Source of the DNA: an uncultured Blautia sp.
Lineage (GTDB): Bacteria; Bacillota; Clostridia; Lachnospirales; Lachnospiraceae
NCBI RefSeq assembly: GCF_934372025.1
Contig: NZ_CAKROJ010000008.1
Location: 1-64,000 of the forward strand
DNA: 64,000 nt
Reading direction: 5' to 3'
Made by a program: the position numbers and the translations under genes. How positions within the stretch are numbered: the first letter of the stretch is position 1; the number at the start of each line of letters is the position of its first letter. Shown piece by piece: positions 26,338 to 35,997 of this stretch. The notes beneath the pieces are model-generated. The model was not told the origin of the DNA. It ran no database searches and saw only the letters and a program-made list of their open reading frames with translations.

Positions 26338-27702
26338 ATGATCAATATTTTTGAGGTTAATGAGACAAACAAAATGATCGAACAGGAAAATCTGGATGTG
26401 CGTACCATTACCATGGGAATCAGTCTTCTGGATTGCATTGACAGTGACCTGGACATCATGAATGAAAAAATTTACAACAAAATCACAACCAAGGCTAAAG
26501 ATCTGGTTGAAACAGGCGATAAGATTGCAGCCGAGTTTGGTATTCCTGTTGTAAATAAACGAGTATCGGTTACGCCGATCGCTCTTGTTGGTGGAGTGGC
26601 ATGCCATTCTACAGAAGATTTTGTATCTGTAGCAAAAACTCTGGATAAAGCAGCCAAAACAATCGGTGTAAACTTTATCGGTGGTTATTCTGCACTGGTA
26701 AGCAAAGGAATGACACCGGCAGAAGAACTTCTTATCCGTTCCATTCCACAGGCACTTGCTGTAACAGAGCGCGTATGCAGCTCTGTAAATGTCGGTTCTA
26801 CCAAAACCGGAATCAACATGGATGCAGTCAAACTGATGGGAGAAATCGTTCTTGAAACAGCTGAAGCATCCAAAGATCAGGATTCTCTGGGCTGTGCAAA
26901 ACTTGTTGTATTCTGTAATGCACCTGATGACAATCCGTTTATGGCAGGTGCCTTCCATGGTGTTACAGAAGCAGACTGCATCATCAATGTGGGCGTCAGC
27001 GGTCCGGGAGTTGTCAAAACAGCTCTGGAGTCTGTTCGTGGAGCTGATTTCCAGACTCTGTGCGAAATGATCAAACGTACTGCATTTAAGGTTACACGAG
27101 TTGGACAGCTGGTTGCACAGGAAGCGTCAAGACGTCTTGGTGTTCCATTTGGAATTGTCGATCTTTCTCTTGCACCGACACCGGCTATTGGAGACAGTGT
27201 AGCAGAGATTCTTCAGGAAATCGGACTTGAAAGAGTTGGTGCACCTGGTACAACAGCAGCACTTGCTCTTTTGAATGATCAGGTCAAAAAGGGCGGTGTT
27301 ATGGCAGCACAGGCAGTTGGCGGTTTGAGCGGAGCATTTATTCCTGTCAGCGAAGACCAGGGTATGATTGATTCTGTAAATCTGGGTGCACTGACACTTG
27401 AAAAACTGGAAGCAATGACCTGTGTATGTTCCGTAGGACTTGATATGATTGCAATTCCAGGAGATACAAAAGCATCAACAATTGCAGGTATTATTGCAGA
27501 TGAATCAGCAATTGGAATGATCAATCAGAAAACAACCGCAGTCAGAGTAATTCCGGTAATCGGCAAGGGTGTGGGAGAAACCGTAGAATTTGGCGGACTT
27601 CTTGGATATGCACCGATCATGCCGGTGAATTCATTCTCCTGTGACGCTTTTGTTGAGCGCGGTGGACGTATTCCTGCTCCAATCCACAGCTTTAAGAACT
27701 AG
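26338..27702 (+). CDS. UPF0210/DUF711 (PFL-like) family protein
   Basis: A 454-residue conserved protein with the family segments MGISLLDC, NKRVSVTPI, NFIGGYSALV and GVSGPGVVK. The fold resembles pyruvate formate-lyase, but I see no glycyl-radical loop, so no enzymatic function is assigned. Start ATG 26338 follows AAAGGAG at 26324-26330; a TTG at 26320 lies upstream of that site. It forms an operon with the ACT protein and ends before a terminator at 27733. Confidence 0.9.
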   Translation: MINIFEVNETNKMIEQENLDVRTITMGISLLDCIDSDLDIMNEKIYNKITTKAKDLVETGDKIAAEFGIPVVNKRVSVTPIALVGGVACHSTEDFVSVAKTLDKAAKTIGVNFIGGYSALVSKGMTPAEELLIRSIPQALAVTERVCSSVNVGSTKTGINMDAVKLMGEIVLETAEASKDQDSLGCAKLVVFCNAPDDNPFMAGAFHGVTEADCIINVGVSGPGVVKTALESVRGADFQTLCEMIKRTAFKVTRVGQLVAQEASRRLGVPFGIVDLSLAPTPAIGDSVAEILQEIGLERVGAPGTTAALALLNDQVKKGGVMAAQAVGGLSGAFIPVSEDQGMIDSVNLGALTLEKLEAMTCVCSVGLDMIAIPGDTKASTIAGIIADESAIGMINQKTTAVRVIPVIGKGVGETVEFGGLLGYAPIMPVNSFSCDAFVERGGRIPAPIHSFKN

Positions 27703-27732
27703 TACATCGAATATTAAGAAATCAGATACTGT

Positions 27733-27776
27733 CAGGAACCCTGGAAGAGATATTTTACAGGGTTCCTGCTATTTTT
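27733..27776 (+). terminator. rho-independent terminator after the UPF0210 gene
   Basis: CAGGAACCCTG (27733-27743) pairs with CAGGGTTCCTG (27758-27768), followed by CTATTTTT. Confidence 0.85.
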
Positions 27777-27911
27777 ATGTATCTCATTCCCCTGAATATA
27801 AGAAAAAGCCTGCCAAACAGCAAAATAGCTTTATTTAACATAATAATTGTGATATAACATTGATAATGATAGAAATAAAATATTTTGTTATAATTGCAGA
27901 GGAGGCACTGC

Positions 27912-28850
27912 ATGAGAGAAAATGAGAAAACCTATATAGAAAAAGTACTGGGAGTTTCTGTTGAGTATCATCGCTGGAAAGGTGAAGTCAACCTGCCATA
28001 TTACATCACAGAGCGATATGATATGCGGCTGGTTCAAATGGATACGTTACAATGTATTTTTGTCTGGCCAAAAGAGAAACTGAATCAGATCAGTTCTCTC
28101 AAAAAACAGATTCGTCGTATTCAGATGGAAGAAGTGCTCCCGGTTGTTTTTATTTTGGAACGTATGGACAGGTATCACAGAGATGCTTTTATTTCCTCAC
28201 ATATTCCATTTGTTGTTGCAGAAAACCAGCTGTACCTGCCGTTTATGGCACTGTATTTACAGGAAAAGTATTTGCGTGAAATAAAAGCTTCTGACAGTTT
28301 TCTGCCTTTTACACAACTACTGCTCTTCTACTGGTATTATCATAAAAAAAATACTGTTTATATGAGTGATATGATCCAGATATTGGAGTGCTCCGCAATG
28401 ACTGTGACCCGTGCGTTCCGGCAGCTGGAAGAAAGTGGCATGTTTGAATGTGGCAAAACCGGTGTACAAAAAATGCTGACAGGAAAGCAATCGGCAGAGA
28501 CAATTCTGGTTGAACTGGAGGACAGTTTGATTAACCCGATTGCCGCTGTTCTGTACGTAGACAAAAAAGAACTGGCTGAACAGATTTCTTCCGATAAGCT
28601 ATTCCTTTCAGAAAACTCTGCACTCAAAGCATTGGGAATTAATGTAAACGCAGAGCTGCCATGTTATGCTGTTTACAAAAAGAACATCTGTCTTAAGGGC
28701 AGCAGAGAATTACTTAATGCAGAAACTCAGATAAAGCTCGAATTATGGAAGTATGATCCATCTATACTTGGAAAAGAACAAGTCGTGGATCCATTATCAC
28801 TGGCATTAAGTATGAACAAGCCAGTTGACAGTTTTTTAAAAAACAGTTGA
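27912..28850 (+). CDS. winged-helix DNA-binding protein of unknown family
   Basis: A 312-residue protein I cannot assign to a named family. Residues 150-200 (VYMSDMIQILECSAMTVTRA, then FRQLEESGMFE) read as a winged helix like MarR-type regulators. The N-terminal 120 residues form an alpha/beta domain with VLPVVFILERM, and the C-terminal part is alpha/beta without clear motifs. No membrane segment. ATG 27912 follows AGAGGAGG at 27898-27905. It ends on the -35 of the promoter for the tryptophan T-box operon, so a regulatory link to that operon is possible but unproven. Confidence 0.7.
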   Translation: MRENEKTYIEKVLGVSVEYHRWKGEVNLPYYITERYDMRLVQMDTLQCIFVWPKEKLNQISSLKKQIRRIQMEEVLPVVFILERMDRYHRDAFISSHIPFVVAENQLYLPFMALYLQEKYLREIKASDSFLPFTQLLLFYWYYHKKNTVYMSDMIQILECSAMTVTRAFRQLEESGMFECGKTGVQKMLTGKQSAETILVELEDSLINPIAAVLYVDKKELAEQISSDKLFLSENSALKALGINVNAELPCYAVYKKNICLKGSRELLNAETQIKLELWKYDPSILGKEQVVDPLSLALSMNKPVDSFLKNS

Positions 28851-28875
28851 CATCAACGGTTTCCTGTGGTAAAGT
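28847..28875 (+). promoter_or_regulatory. promoter of the tryptophan-transport operon
   Basis: TTGACA at 28847-28852, a 17-base spacer and TAAAGT at 28870-28875. The -35 overlaps the stop codon of the preceding gene. The T-box leader starts just downstream. Confidence 0.8.
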
Positions 28876-28881
28876 AAAAAA

Positions 28882-29157
28882 CAACAAAACCGATGAGGAA
28901 GAAGAGTAAATAATTTTTAATCATTCCAGAGAGCAGGCATTGGTGGAAGCCTGTATGAGACAGATTATTGAATGGCCTTCCGAGGGCAGCCCGAAATTTT
29001 AATCTGAAGAGTAGGCGCTGACGGGAACCGAACCCGTTATCAATCAGGAGTGTATGTTTGTACATGAGAAAGTGGACGATACGTCAATTTGAGTGGTACC
29101 GCGATAATAAGAAATTATTACCGTCTCAAGCATAGCTTGGGACGGTTCTTTTTTTCT
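28882..29157 (+). promoter_or_regulatory. T-box riboswitch leader, specifier UGG (tryptophan)
   Basis: Stem I base GGAAG (28897-28901) pairs with CTTCC (28977-28981). The specifier loop has AGTA (28905-28908) facing GAA (28970-28972), and the next three bases are TGG (28973-28975), the Trp codon. Above it AATAAT pairs with ATTATT, then an apical hairpin CAGGC/GCCTG. The T-box GAGTGGTACCGCG is at 29091-29103. The terminator arms CCGTCTCAAGC and GCTTGGGACGG (29121-29145) are followed by a T-run. Antitermination stems GAG/CTC and GCG/CGT can form instead. Uncharged tRNA-Trp should turn on the ABC transporter downstream. Confidence 0.95.
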
Positions 29158-29212
29158 CATGGAACATGAAATGTAGAAACACATAAAATGCAGAAAAGAG
29201 AGGAAAAAGACT

Positions 29213-30238
29213 ATGAAAAAAAGAATGTTAACAATCGCAGCAGCAGTAACAGCAACTATGATGATGGCTTCCCCGGTTATGGCAGAGGATTTTAAAATAG
29301 GCATCTGCAACTATGTGGATGATGCATCCTTGAACCAGATCGTAGATAATATTCATAATCGTTTAGTGGAAATTGGTGAAGAAAAAGGTATTACTTTTGA
29401 CATATCTTATGATAACTGTAATGCAGATGCAAGCGTAATGGAACAGATCATTTCTGATTTCCAGGCTGATAACGTAGATCTGATGGTAGGTGTGGCAACA
29501 CCGGTAGCTATGCGTATGCAGTCAGCTACAGAAGGAACCGAAACACCGGTTGTTTTCTCAGCTGTTTCTGATCCGGTCGGTTCAGGACTGGTAGATTCTC
29601 TTGAAGCTCCGGGGGCTAACATCACCGGAACAAGTGATTACCTCGATACTGCTTCAATTATGAAATTGATCCAGGCTCAGATTCCGGATGTAAAGAAAAT
29701 CGGTCTTCTTTATGATGTAGGACAGGATTCCTCAACAACTGCAATCCAGGAAGCAAAAGATTATCTGGATGAGCAGGGCATCGAATATGTAGAACGTACC
29801 GGAACCACAACAGATGAGGTTCAGCTTGCTGCGGAAGCACTGATCGCTGACGGTGTAGATGCAGTATTCACACCAACTGATAATACCATCATGACTGCTG
29901 AACTTTCAATTTACGAAAAATTCATTGATGCAGGAATTCCACATTATACAGGAGCTGATTCATTTGCACTTAACGGAGCATTCGTAGGTTATGGCGTTGA
30001 TTATTCGAATCTCGGACAGAAGACTGCAGATATGATCGCAGATATTCTGATCGACGGTGCAAAACCATCTGAGACAGCTGTTGAAACTTTTGACAATGGT
30101 ACTGCAACTGTAAATACCGAAACCTGCGAAGCACTTGGACTTGATTTTGATACAGTAAAAAAGGCTTTTGAACCTCTTTGCACACAGGTAAATGAGATTA
30201 CAACTGCTGAAAGCTTCGACGATGTAGAAGCTAAATAA
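29213..30238 (+). CDS. trpX: tryptophan ABC transporter substrate-binding protein (TrpX-like)
   Basis: A 341-residue binding protein of the ABC_sub_bind family, with KIGICNYVDDASLNQIVDNI at the start of the mature part and VGVATPVAMRMQ, VFSAVSDPVGSGLV and NITGTSDYLD characteristic of the family. The signal peptide is residues 1-24, ending in ASPVMA. No lipobox cysteine is present, which is unusual for a Gram-positive binding protein. Tryptophan specificity is inferred from the Trp T-box in front of it and the TrpXYZ gene order known from Streptococcus. Confidence 0.88.
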   Translation: MKKRMLTIAAAVTATMMMASPVMAEDFKIGICNYVDDASLNQIVDNIHNRLVEIGEEKGITFDISYDNCNADASVMEQIISDFQADNVDLMVGVATPVAMRMQSATEGTETPVVFSAVSDPVGSGLVDSLEAPGANITGTSDYLDTASIMKLIQAQIPDVKKIGLLYDVGQDSSTTAIQEAKDYLDEQGIEYVERTGTTTDEVQLAAEALIADGVDAVFTPTDNTIMTAELSIYEKFIDAGIPHYTGADSFALNGAFVGYGVDYSNLGQKTADMIADILIDGAKPSETAVETFDNGTATVNTETCEALGLDFDTVKKAFEPLCTQVNEITTAESFDDVEAK

Positions 30239-30261
30239 TAAGTTAACTGGAGGATTTCACT

Positions 30262-31188
30262 GTGACGATTGCAACAATGCTCTCCCTGGGAGAGACTGCT
30301 CTGAAGCTTGGACTGATCTGTTCACTGACAGTTCTTGCATTATTTCTTAGTTATTCTATGTTAAATGTCTGCGATCTTTCCACTGACGGCTGCTTTACTT
30401 TTGGGGCAGCCGTAGGTGCTGTCGTAGCCGTAAGCGGACATCCGTTCTTATCTATTATAGCTGCAATGGCGGCCGGTATTATTTCAGGATTTGTAACTGC
30501 GATTCTGCAGACAAAACTCGGGGTAGACAGTCTGCTTGCCGGTATTATTGTTAACACCGGTTTGTATTCTGTAAACATTGCAGTTATGGGTGGTTCGTCT
30601 CTGATTAATATGAATCGTACAGATACCGTATTTACCATGATGAAAGAGGCGCTTGCAGGAACACCGTTAAAGGGCAGAGAGGATATCCTTGTTGCAGCTA
30701 TCGCAGTAATCCTTGTTATTCTGTTTCTTGTGTTTTTCCTGAAAACCAGACTTGGTCTTGCGATTCGGGCTACCGGCAATAATGCAGATATGGTAAAATC
30801 ATCCTCAATCAATCCTGTATTTACAACTGTGATCGGTCTCTGTGTTGCAAATGCGTTTACCGCGCTTTCCGGATGTCTGCTGTCTCAGTCTCAGAAATCT
30901 GTGGATATCAATATCGGACAGGGAATGGTTACGATCGCGCTGGCATCTCTTCTGATAGGAGGAACGATCCTGGGACGAGGAGGAATTTTTGTAAGAGCTG
31001 TCGGAATGGTTCTTGGATCTTTTATATTCCGTCTGGTTTATACCATTGCACTGCGTTTCAATATGCCGGCGTTTATGCTGAAACTTGTATCATCTGTGAT
31101 CGTTATTCTTGCAATTTCCGGTCCTTATCTTAAGAAGCAGTGGCCGCAGATTAAAAGAAGGATGACACATACAAAAGGAGGCAGATGA
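30262..31188 (+). CDS. trpY: tryptophan ABC transporter permease (TrpY-like)
   Basis: A 308-residue integral membrane protein of the branched-chain/ribose-type permease family, with about eight to nine hydrophobic segments. The segment LAIRATGNNADMVKSSSINP is the family's cytoplasmic coupling region. It begins with GTG 30262, decided by CTGGAGGA at 30247-30254. It lies 23 bases after trpX and 3 bases before the ATPase gene. Confidence 0.9.
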   Translation: MTIATMLSLGETALKLGLICSLTVLALFLSYSMLNVCDLSTDGCFTFGAAVGAVVAVSGHPFLSIIAAMAAGIISGFVTAILQTKLGVDSLLAGIIVNTGLYSVNIAVMGGSSLINMNRTDTVFTMMKEALAGTPLKGREDILVAAIAVILVILFLVFFLKTRLGLAIRATGNNADMVKSSSINPVFTTVIGLCVANAFTALSGCLLSQSQKSVDINIGQGMVTIALASLLIGGTILGRGGIFVRAVGMVLGSFIFRLVYTIALRFNMPAFMLKLVSSVIVILAISGPYLKKQWPQIKRRMTHTKGGR

Positions 31189-31191
31189 TCT

Positions 31192-31980
31192 ATGTTAAAA
31201 ATCAGCCATATATCAAAAACCTTTAATCCGGGAACGGTAAATGAGAAAAAAGCAATCGAAGATCTTTCTCTTGAGTTGAAAAAAGGTGACTTTGCTACCA
31301 TCATCGGTTCGAATGGTGCCGGAAAATCCACTCTTTTTAATGCAATCTGTGGTGATTTTCTGACAGACACCGGAGCAATTGAACTTGATGGTAAAGATAT
31401 TACCTTTATGCCACAGCATGTACGTGCCAGAAATATCGGACGTCTTTATCAGGATCCAATGCGTGGAACTGCACCGGGTATGACAATTGAAGAGAATCTG
31501 GCACTTGCAGCCGGTAAGGGCGGATGGCTTTCTCATACAACACGTCAGGAAAAAGAACGATTTCGTGAAGAATTAAAAAAACTTGACATTGGTCTGGAAG
31601 ACCGTATGAGTCATCCGGTCGGACTTCTTTCCGGAGGTCAGAGACAGGCACTGTCCCTTCTGATGTCAACTATGAATCCACCGAAGCTTCTGCTTCTGGA
31701 TGAGCATACTGCAGCATTGGATCCGAGAACTGCGGAAAAGGTTCTGGATCTGACAAAACATATCGTAGAAGAACACCAGCTGACATGCCTGATGATCACG
31801 CACAACATGCAGTCCGCGATTGACCTTGGCAACAGAATTCTTATGATGGACTCTGGTAATGTTGTACTGGACATCGGAGAAGAAGAAAAGAAAAACATGA
31901 CTGTGGAGGGACTTCTGGAGAAATTCAGAACAGGAGCCGGAAAGGCTCTTGATAATGACCGTATCCTTCTGTCAGAGTAA
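31192..31980 (+). CDS. trpZ: tryptophan ABC transporter ATP-binding protein (TrpZ-like)
   Basis: A 262-residue ABC ATPase with Walker A GSNGAGKS (about 40), signature LLSGGQRQALS and Walker B LLLLDEHTAALDP, in which Glu is followed by His rather than Pro. It energises the TrpXY system. AAGGAGG (31175-31181) precedes the ATG. A terminator follows directly. Confidence 0.93.
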   Translation: MLKISHISKTFNPGTVNEKKAIEDLSLELKKGDFATIIGSNGAGKSTLFNAICGDFLTDTGAIELDGKDITFMPQHVRARNIGRLYQDPMRGTAPGMTIEENLALAAGKGGWLSHTTRQEKERFREELKKLDIGLEDRMSHPVGLLSGGQRQALSLLMSTMNPPKLLLLDEHTAALDPRTAEKVLDLTKHIVEEHQLTCLMITHNMQSAIDLGNRILMMDSGNVVLDIGEEEKKNMTVEGLLEKFRTGAGKALDNDRILLSE

Positions 31981-31984
31981 AAAC

Positions 31985-32048
31985 AAAGAACCATTACTGT
32001 TAAATCCTGTATTAATATCGGATTTTATTATCAGTAATGGTTCTTTTT
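31985..32048 (+). terminator. rho-independent terminator after trpXYZ
   Basis: AAAGAACCATTACTG (31985-31999) pairs with CAGTAATGGTTCTTT (32032-32046). The loop holds a second small stem, AAATCC/GGATTT. Confidence 0.85.
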
Positions 32049-32094
32049 GTAATGATCCGAAAATTACACAGCAATGTTCCTGTTCTGTCAGAAC

Positions 32095-33414
32095 TCACAA
32101 AATAACAAGTTGCTTCTGATATTCGTGAATAAATCCGTTTTCGCATTTCTGACAGAGAAGTTTTTCGTAGAGATTAGATGCAAAGGTAGTTTCTTCAAGA
32201 AGCTGTCTGCCGGATATGTCCAGCATCTTGTCTGCATCGGCAAGCTTGGTAATGAGTGGAATGGACGTATGGGCTTTGATTTCTTTCAGTAACGGGCTGC
32301 TTTCCCGACGAAAACCAAGGACACGTGCGTAAGGAACTGATGAAGGGGTGTTTTTGATGCCCAGGATGATATGCAGCAGTGCACGCTGGATCCGAGTCTG
32401 GGTAAGCTCTTTGGTTTTAAGCAGGGAAGCTGTCTGAGAAAAACCGGAAATTTCATTTATACGATTTGTAATACGCTCGGCAAGGTCATCTGAAACATCC
32501 TGATACGAAGAAAGACTAAAATCTTTTTTTGCAGATATACCTGTTTGCGTCAATAAACAATATACCAGAACTGAATCCAGCGCATCCTCCGTCAGAAATT
32601 GTTTTTCAGTCAGTACATCTTCTAATAAAGAACTGATTTCTTCCGGTACCTGACAGATAATCTGTTGAAGTGCAGAAGAAGTAAGTGGCGTTTTCAAAAG
32701 ATCACGAATTGCAGTGGCAGAAGCGAAACTGTTCTTTTCCATATAGGCGTTAATTTGTACAGCACTGGAAAGGGTGTCATGGTATCCCATTCCCTGTCGC
32801 TTCAGTGTGACCGGTTTCATAGTGCTCTGCAGACGGATCAGTGCTTTGCAGTATTCAATTCCCAGAATATTATTGGGCGATTTCAGAATCTCCATGATCT
32901 GATTCAGAAGAGGAGCAAGTACCCCGTCAAAATCATCTCCTTCAAAATTATAAGGATTCTTGAAATATTCCGTCAGTGCCTGGCATCTTGCTGCCGGAAA
33001 GGACATTCCACTGCTCAGAAAATCTTTCAGAAGCAGGCGATATGCTTCTGGTTCCTCTACGAGAATTTCTGCCAGTTCCATAAGTGCAGAAACTTCTCCG
33101 TACTCACTCCCAAAACAGAGGCTGTCCACAATATGCAGTCCGTCCAACATGGAAATACCGCCCATGGCAAAGGTTTCCGCACTGGCAGTGCTTACGGACA
33201 CCGGCATCTCAAGTACGAGATCCGCACCACACCGAAGTGCCATTTCTGCCCGTATATGCTTTGGAAGAAGTGCCGGTGTGCCCCTTTGTACATAATCTCC
33301 GCTCATAGCGACGATCACATAATCTGTCCCCAGTTCTTTTTTGCAGTAATCTATCTGATATTTATGTCCTTTATGAAACGGATTATACTCCGCAATGATC
33401 CCGGTTACTTTCAT
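32095..33414 (-). CDS. tmcAL: tRNA(Met) cytidine acetate ligase
   Basis: A 439-residue enzyme that makes N4-acetylcytidine at the wobble base of elongator tRNA-Met from acetate and ATP. The nucleotidyltransferase motif FHKGH is at residues 13-17 of the start MKVTGIIAEYNPFHKGHKYQ, followed by SGDYVQRGTPAL and the C-terminal helical region. A complement-strand GAGGAGA precedes the start. It uses acetate and lies next to pta-ackA, which may be chance. The gap to pta (33415-33679) contains only the pta promoter and leader. Confidence 0.93.
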   Translation of the reverse strand: MKVTGIIAEYNPFHKGHKYQIDYCKKELGTDYVIVAMSGDYVQRGTPALLPKHIRAEMALRCGADLVLEMPVSVSTASAETFAMGGISMLDGLHIVDSLCFGSEYGEVSALMELAEILVEEPEAYRLLLKDFLSSGMSFPAARCQALTEYFKNPYNFEGDDFDGVLAPLLNQIMEILKSPNNILGIEYCKALIRLQSTMKPVTLKRQGMGYHDTLSSAVQINAYMEKNSFASATAIRDLLKTPLTSSALQQIICQVPEEISSLLEDVLTEKQFLTEDALDSVLVYCLLTQTGISAKKDFSLSSYQDVSDDLAERITNRINEISGFSQTASLLKTKELTQTRIQRALLHIILGIKNTPSSVPYARVLGFRRESSPLLKEIKAHTSIPLITKLADADKMLDISGRQLLEETTFASNLYEKLLCQKCENGFIHEYQKQLVIL

Positions 33415-33574
33415 TTAAAAATCTCCTCAGTCATAATTGATAGTCAGATCTTTAGCATTCTGTTTTCAAATTTTACCACAGGAAAAAAAACGAGGCAATT
33501 AAAATCTTCCGTTATTTTGCCCGGATTGCACTTCAAAAAATACCTCTCTTTGGAAGAATCTCCCTGTCAGACAC

Positions 33575-33603
33575 TTGAAAAGCATCAGAACTGGGGGTAT
33601 AAT
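33575..33603 (+). promoter_or_regulatory. promoter of pta-ackA
   Basis: TTGAAA at 33575-33580, a 17-base spacer and TATAAT at 33598-33603, about 76 bases before pta. Confidence 0.82.
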
Positions 33604-33679
33604 AAAATTAGCTGTGAGGTCATGTTTCAGGCACTCACATGGTCGTAAGACCGAAATAATGAAAGGAGCCATTTTAATC

Positions 33680-34687
33680 ATGGGATTTGTTGATTTACTC
33701 AAAGAAAGAGCAAAAAAAAGCATCAAAACTATCGTTCTGCCAGAAACAGAGGATATGAGAACTATCGAGGCAACAGATAAGATTCTGAAAGAGGGAGTTG
33801 CCAAGATCATTCTGATCGGAAACGAAGAAGAAATCAATAAGAAAGCTGCAGAAGGCGGATTTGATATCTCCGGAGCAACTATCGTTGATCCAGAGACATC
33901 TGACAGAACTCAGGCATACATTGACAAATTTGTAGAACTGAGAGCTAAGAAAGGTATGACACCTGAAAAAGCAAAAGAAATCCTTCATACTCAGTACCCA
34001 TACTATGGTGTAATGATGGTAAAAATGGGTGATGCAGACGGTATGGTATCCGGTGCATGCCACTCTACAGCAGACACACTTCGTCCATGTCTGCAGATTC
34101 TGAAAACAAAACCGGGAACAAAGCTTGTATCCGCTTTCTTCCTGATCGTAGTTCCGGATTGCGAATACGGTGCAAACGGAGCATTTGTATTTGCTGATTC
34201 CGGTCTTAACCAGAACCCGACTCCAGAAGAACTTTCTGCAATCGCAGCATCTTCCGCAGAATCCTTCAAGCTTCTTGTTCAGGAAGAGCCAATGGTTGCA
34301 ATGCTTTCACATTCCACAAAGGGAAGTGCAAAACATCCTGACGTAGACAAGATGGTAGAAGCTACAAGAATCGCAAAAGAAGAACATCCGGAACTCAAAC
34401 TGGACGGAGAATTCCAGCTTGACGCAGCAATCGTACCAAGCGTTGGTGCATCCAAAGCTCCGGGAAGCGAAGTTGCAGGTAAAGCAAACGTTCTTGTATT
34501 CCCTGACCTTGATGCAGGAAACATCGGATACAAACTTGCTCAGCGTCTTGGTAAAGCAGAAGCATACGGACCTGTTACACAGGGTATCGCTAAACCGGTC
34601 AACGACCTGTCCAGAGGATGCTCCGCAGATGACATCGTTGGTGTTGTTGCGATCACAGCTGTACAGTGCCAGGCTGAAGACAAATAA
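33680..34687 (+). CDS. pta: phosphate acetyltransferase
   Basis: A 335-residue enzyme converting acetyl-CoA and phosphate to acetyl phosphate. Motifs VLPETEDMRTIEATDKI, GMVSGACHSTADTLRP and SAFFLIVVPDCEYG are characteristic. It is the short form, without the N-terminal DRTGG domain. Start ATG 33680 follows AAAGGAG (33662-33668) with slightly long spacing; the in-frame ATG 33659 lies before that site. It pairs with ackA 70 bases downstream to make ATP during acetogenesis. Confidence 0.96.
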   Translation: MGFVDLLKERAKKSIKTIVLPETEDMRTIEATDKILKEGVAKIILIGNEEEINKKAAEGGFDISGATIVDPETSDRTQAYIDKFVELRAKKGMTPEKAKEILHTQYPYYGVMMVKMGDADGMVSGACHSTADTLRPCLQILKTKPGTKLVSAFFLIVVPDCEYGANGAFVFADSGLNQNPTPEELSAIAASSAESFKLLVQEEPMVAMLSHSTKGSAKHPDVDKMVEATRIAKEEHPELKLDGEFQLDAAIVPSVGASKAPGSEVAGKANVLVFPDLDAGNIGYKLAQRLGKAEAYGPVTQGIAKPVNDLSRGCSADDIVGVVAITAVQCQAEDK

Positions 34688-34756
34688 GAAATATCGTAAC
34701 TCTATCAGACTAAAAAGTTACGAAATACATATTTGAATAAATAGGAGAATATTAAA

Positions 34757-35947
34757 ATGAATGTATTGGTAATTAACTGCGGAAGTTCCTCTCTGAAATA
34801 TCAGCTGATCAACTCTGAAACAGAGGATGTTCTGGCAAAGGGTCTTTGCGAAAGAATCGGAATCGACGGAAGACTGGTTTATCAGAAAGCCGGATGTGAC
34901 AAGGAAATCACAGAATGTGCAATGCCTACACATAAAGAAGCAATCCAGTTCGTACTGAATGCTCTCACAAATGACAAAACAGGTGCTATCAAGAGCCTGA
35001 AAGAAGTAGATGCAATCGGACATCGTGTTGTACACGGCGGCGAGAAATTTGCCTGCTCTGCAGTGATCACTGATGAAATGATCGCAGCAGTAAAAGAGTG
35101 CAACGATCTTGCACCTCTGCACAACCCGGCAAACCTGATCGGTATCGATGTTTGTACAGAACTTATGCCAGGTGTACCGCAGGTTGGTGTATTTGATACA
35201 GCTTTCCATCAGACAATGCCAGCAAAAGCATATCTGTACGGACTTCCGATCGAATACTATAAAAACTACAAAGTAAGAAGATATGGTTTCCACGGAACAT
35301 CTCACAGCTTCGTATCCAAACGCGCTGTTGAATTCCTTGGCCTTGACAAAGACAACTCCAAAGTTATCGTCTGCCATCTTGGAAACGGATCTTCCATCAG
35401 TGCTGTACAGAACGGCAAATGTGTTGACACAACAATGGGTCTTACACCACTTGAAGGTGTTGTTATGGGAACTCGTTCCGGTAACATTGATCCGGCTATC
35501 ATTGAGTATATTGCCAAGAAAGAAAACCTTGAACTTGGTGATGTGATGAACATCCTCAACAAGAAATCCGGTCTTCAGGGTATGTCCGGAGTTGGAAGCG
35601 ATATGCGTGACATCAGAGCAGCAATTGCAGATGGAAATGAAGACGCAAAGAATGCTTATGACGTACTTTGCTACGGCATCGCTAAATTCGTTGGTGGATA
35701 TGTAGCGGCTATGAATGGTGTAGATGCAATCGTATTTACAGCTGGTATCGGCGAGAACGTAGGACAGCTTCGTAAAGATGTATGCAGCTATTTCGGATAT
35801 CTCGGTGTTGAGATCGATGACAAAGCAAATGATACATTCAGCGAAGAGATCGTTATCTCTACTCCAGCTTCCAAAGTTAAAGTTGCAGTTATTCCTACAA
35901 ACGAAGAACTTGCAATCTGCAGAGATACAGTAGCACTGGTTAAATAA
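34757..35947 (+). CDS. ackA: acetate kinase
   Basis: A 396-residue enzyme transferring phosphate from acetyl phosphate to ADP. It begins MNVLVINCGSSSLKYQL, with GHRVVHGGEKF, FDTAFHQTMP and GFHGTSHSFVSKR. TAGGAGA precedes the ATG. Codons are highly biased, as expected for an abundant fermentation enzyme. The gene ends at a clear terminator. Confidence 0.98.
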   Translation: MNVLVINCGSSSLKYQLINSETEDVLAKGLCERIGIDGRLVYQKAGCDKEITECAMPTHKEAIQFVLNALTNDKTGAIKSLKEVDAIGHRVVHGGEKFACSAVITDEMIAAVKECNDLAPLHNPANLIGIDVCTELMPGVPQVGVFDTAFHQTMPAKAYLYGLPIEYYKNYKVRRYGFHGTSHSFVSKRAVEFLGLDKDNSKVIVCHLGNGSSISAVQNGKCVDTTMGLTPLEGVVMGTRSGNIDPAIIEYIAKKENLELGDVMNILNKKSGLQGMSGVGSDMRDIRAAIADGNEDAKNAYDVLCYGIAKFVGGYVAAMNGVDAIVFTAGIGENVGQLRKDVCSYFGYLGVEIDDKANDTFSEEIVISTPASKVKVAVIPTNEELAICRDTVALVK

Positions 35948-35968
35948 TCAGCTATATTTGAATTATAA

Positions 35969-35997
35969 GGGCCTGCCTGATGGCAGGCTCTTTTTTT
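35969..35997 (+). terminator. rho-independent terminator after ackA
   Basis: GCCTGCC (35971-35977) pairs with GGCAGGC (35982-35988) and is followed by TCTTTTTTT. Confidence 0.9.

Noticed and set aside
32665..33648. 327-codon open frame on the plus strand opposite tmcAL
   Set aside because: tmcAL is a clear full-length family member on the other strand, and this frame also runs through the pta promoter.
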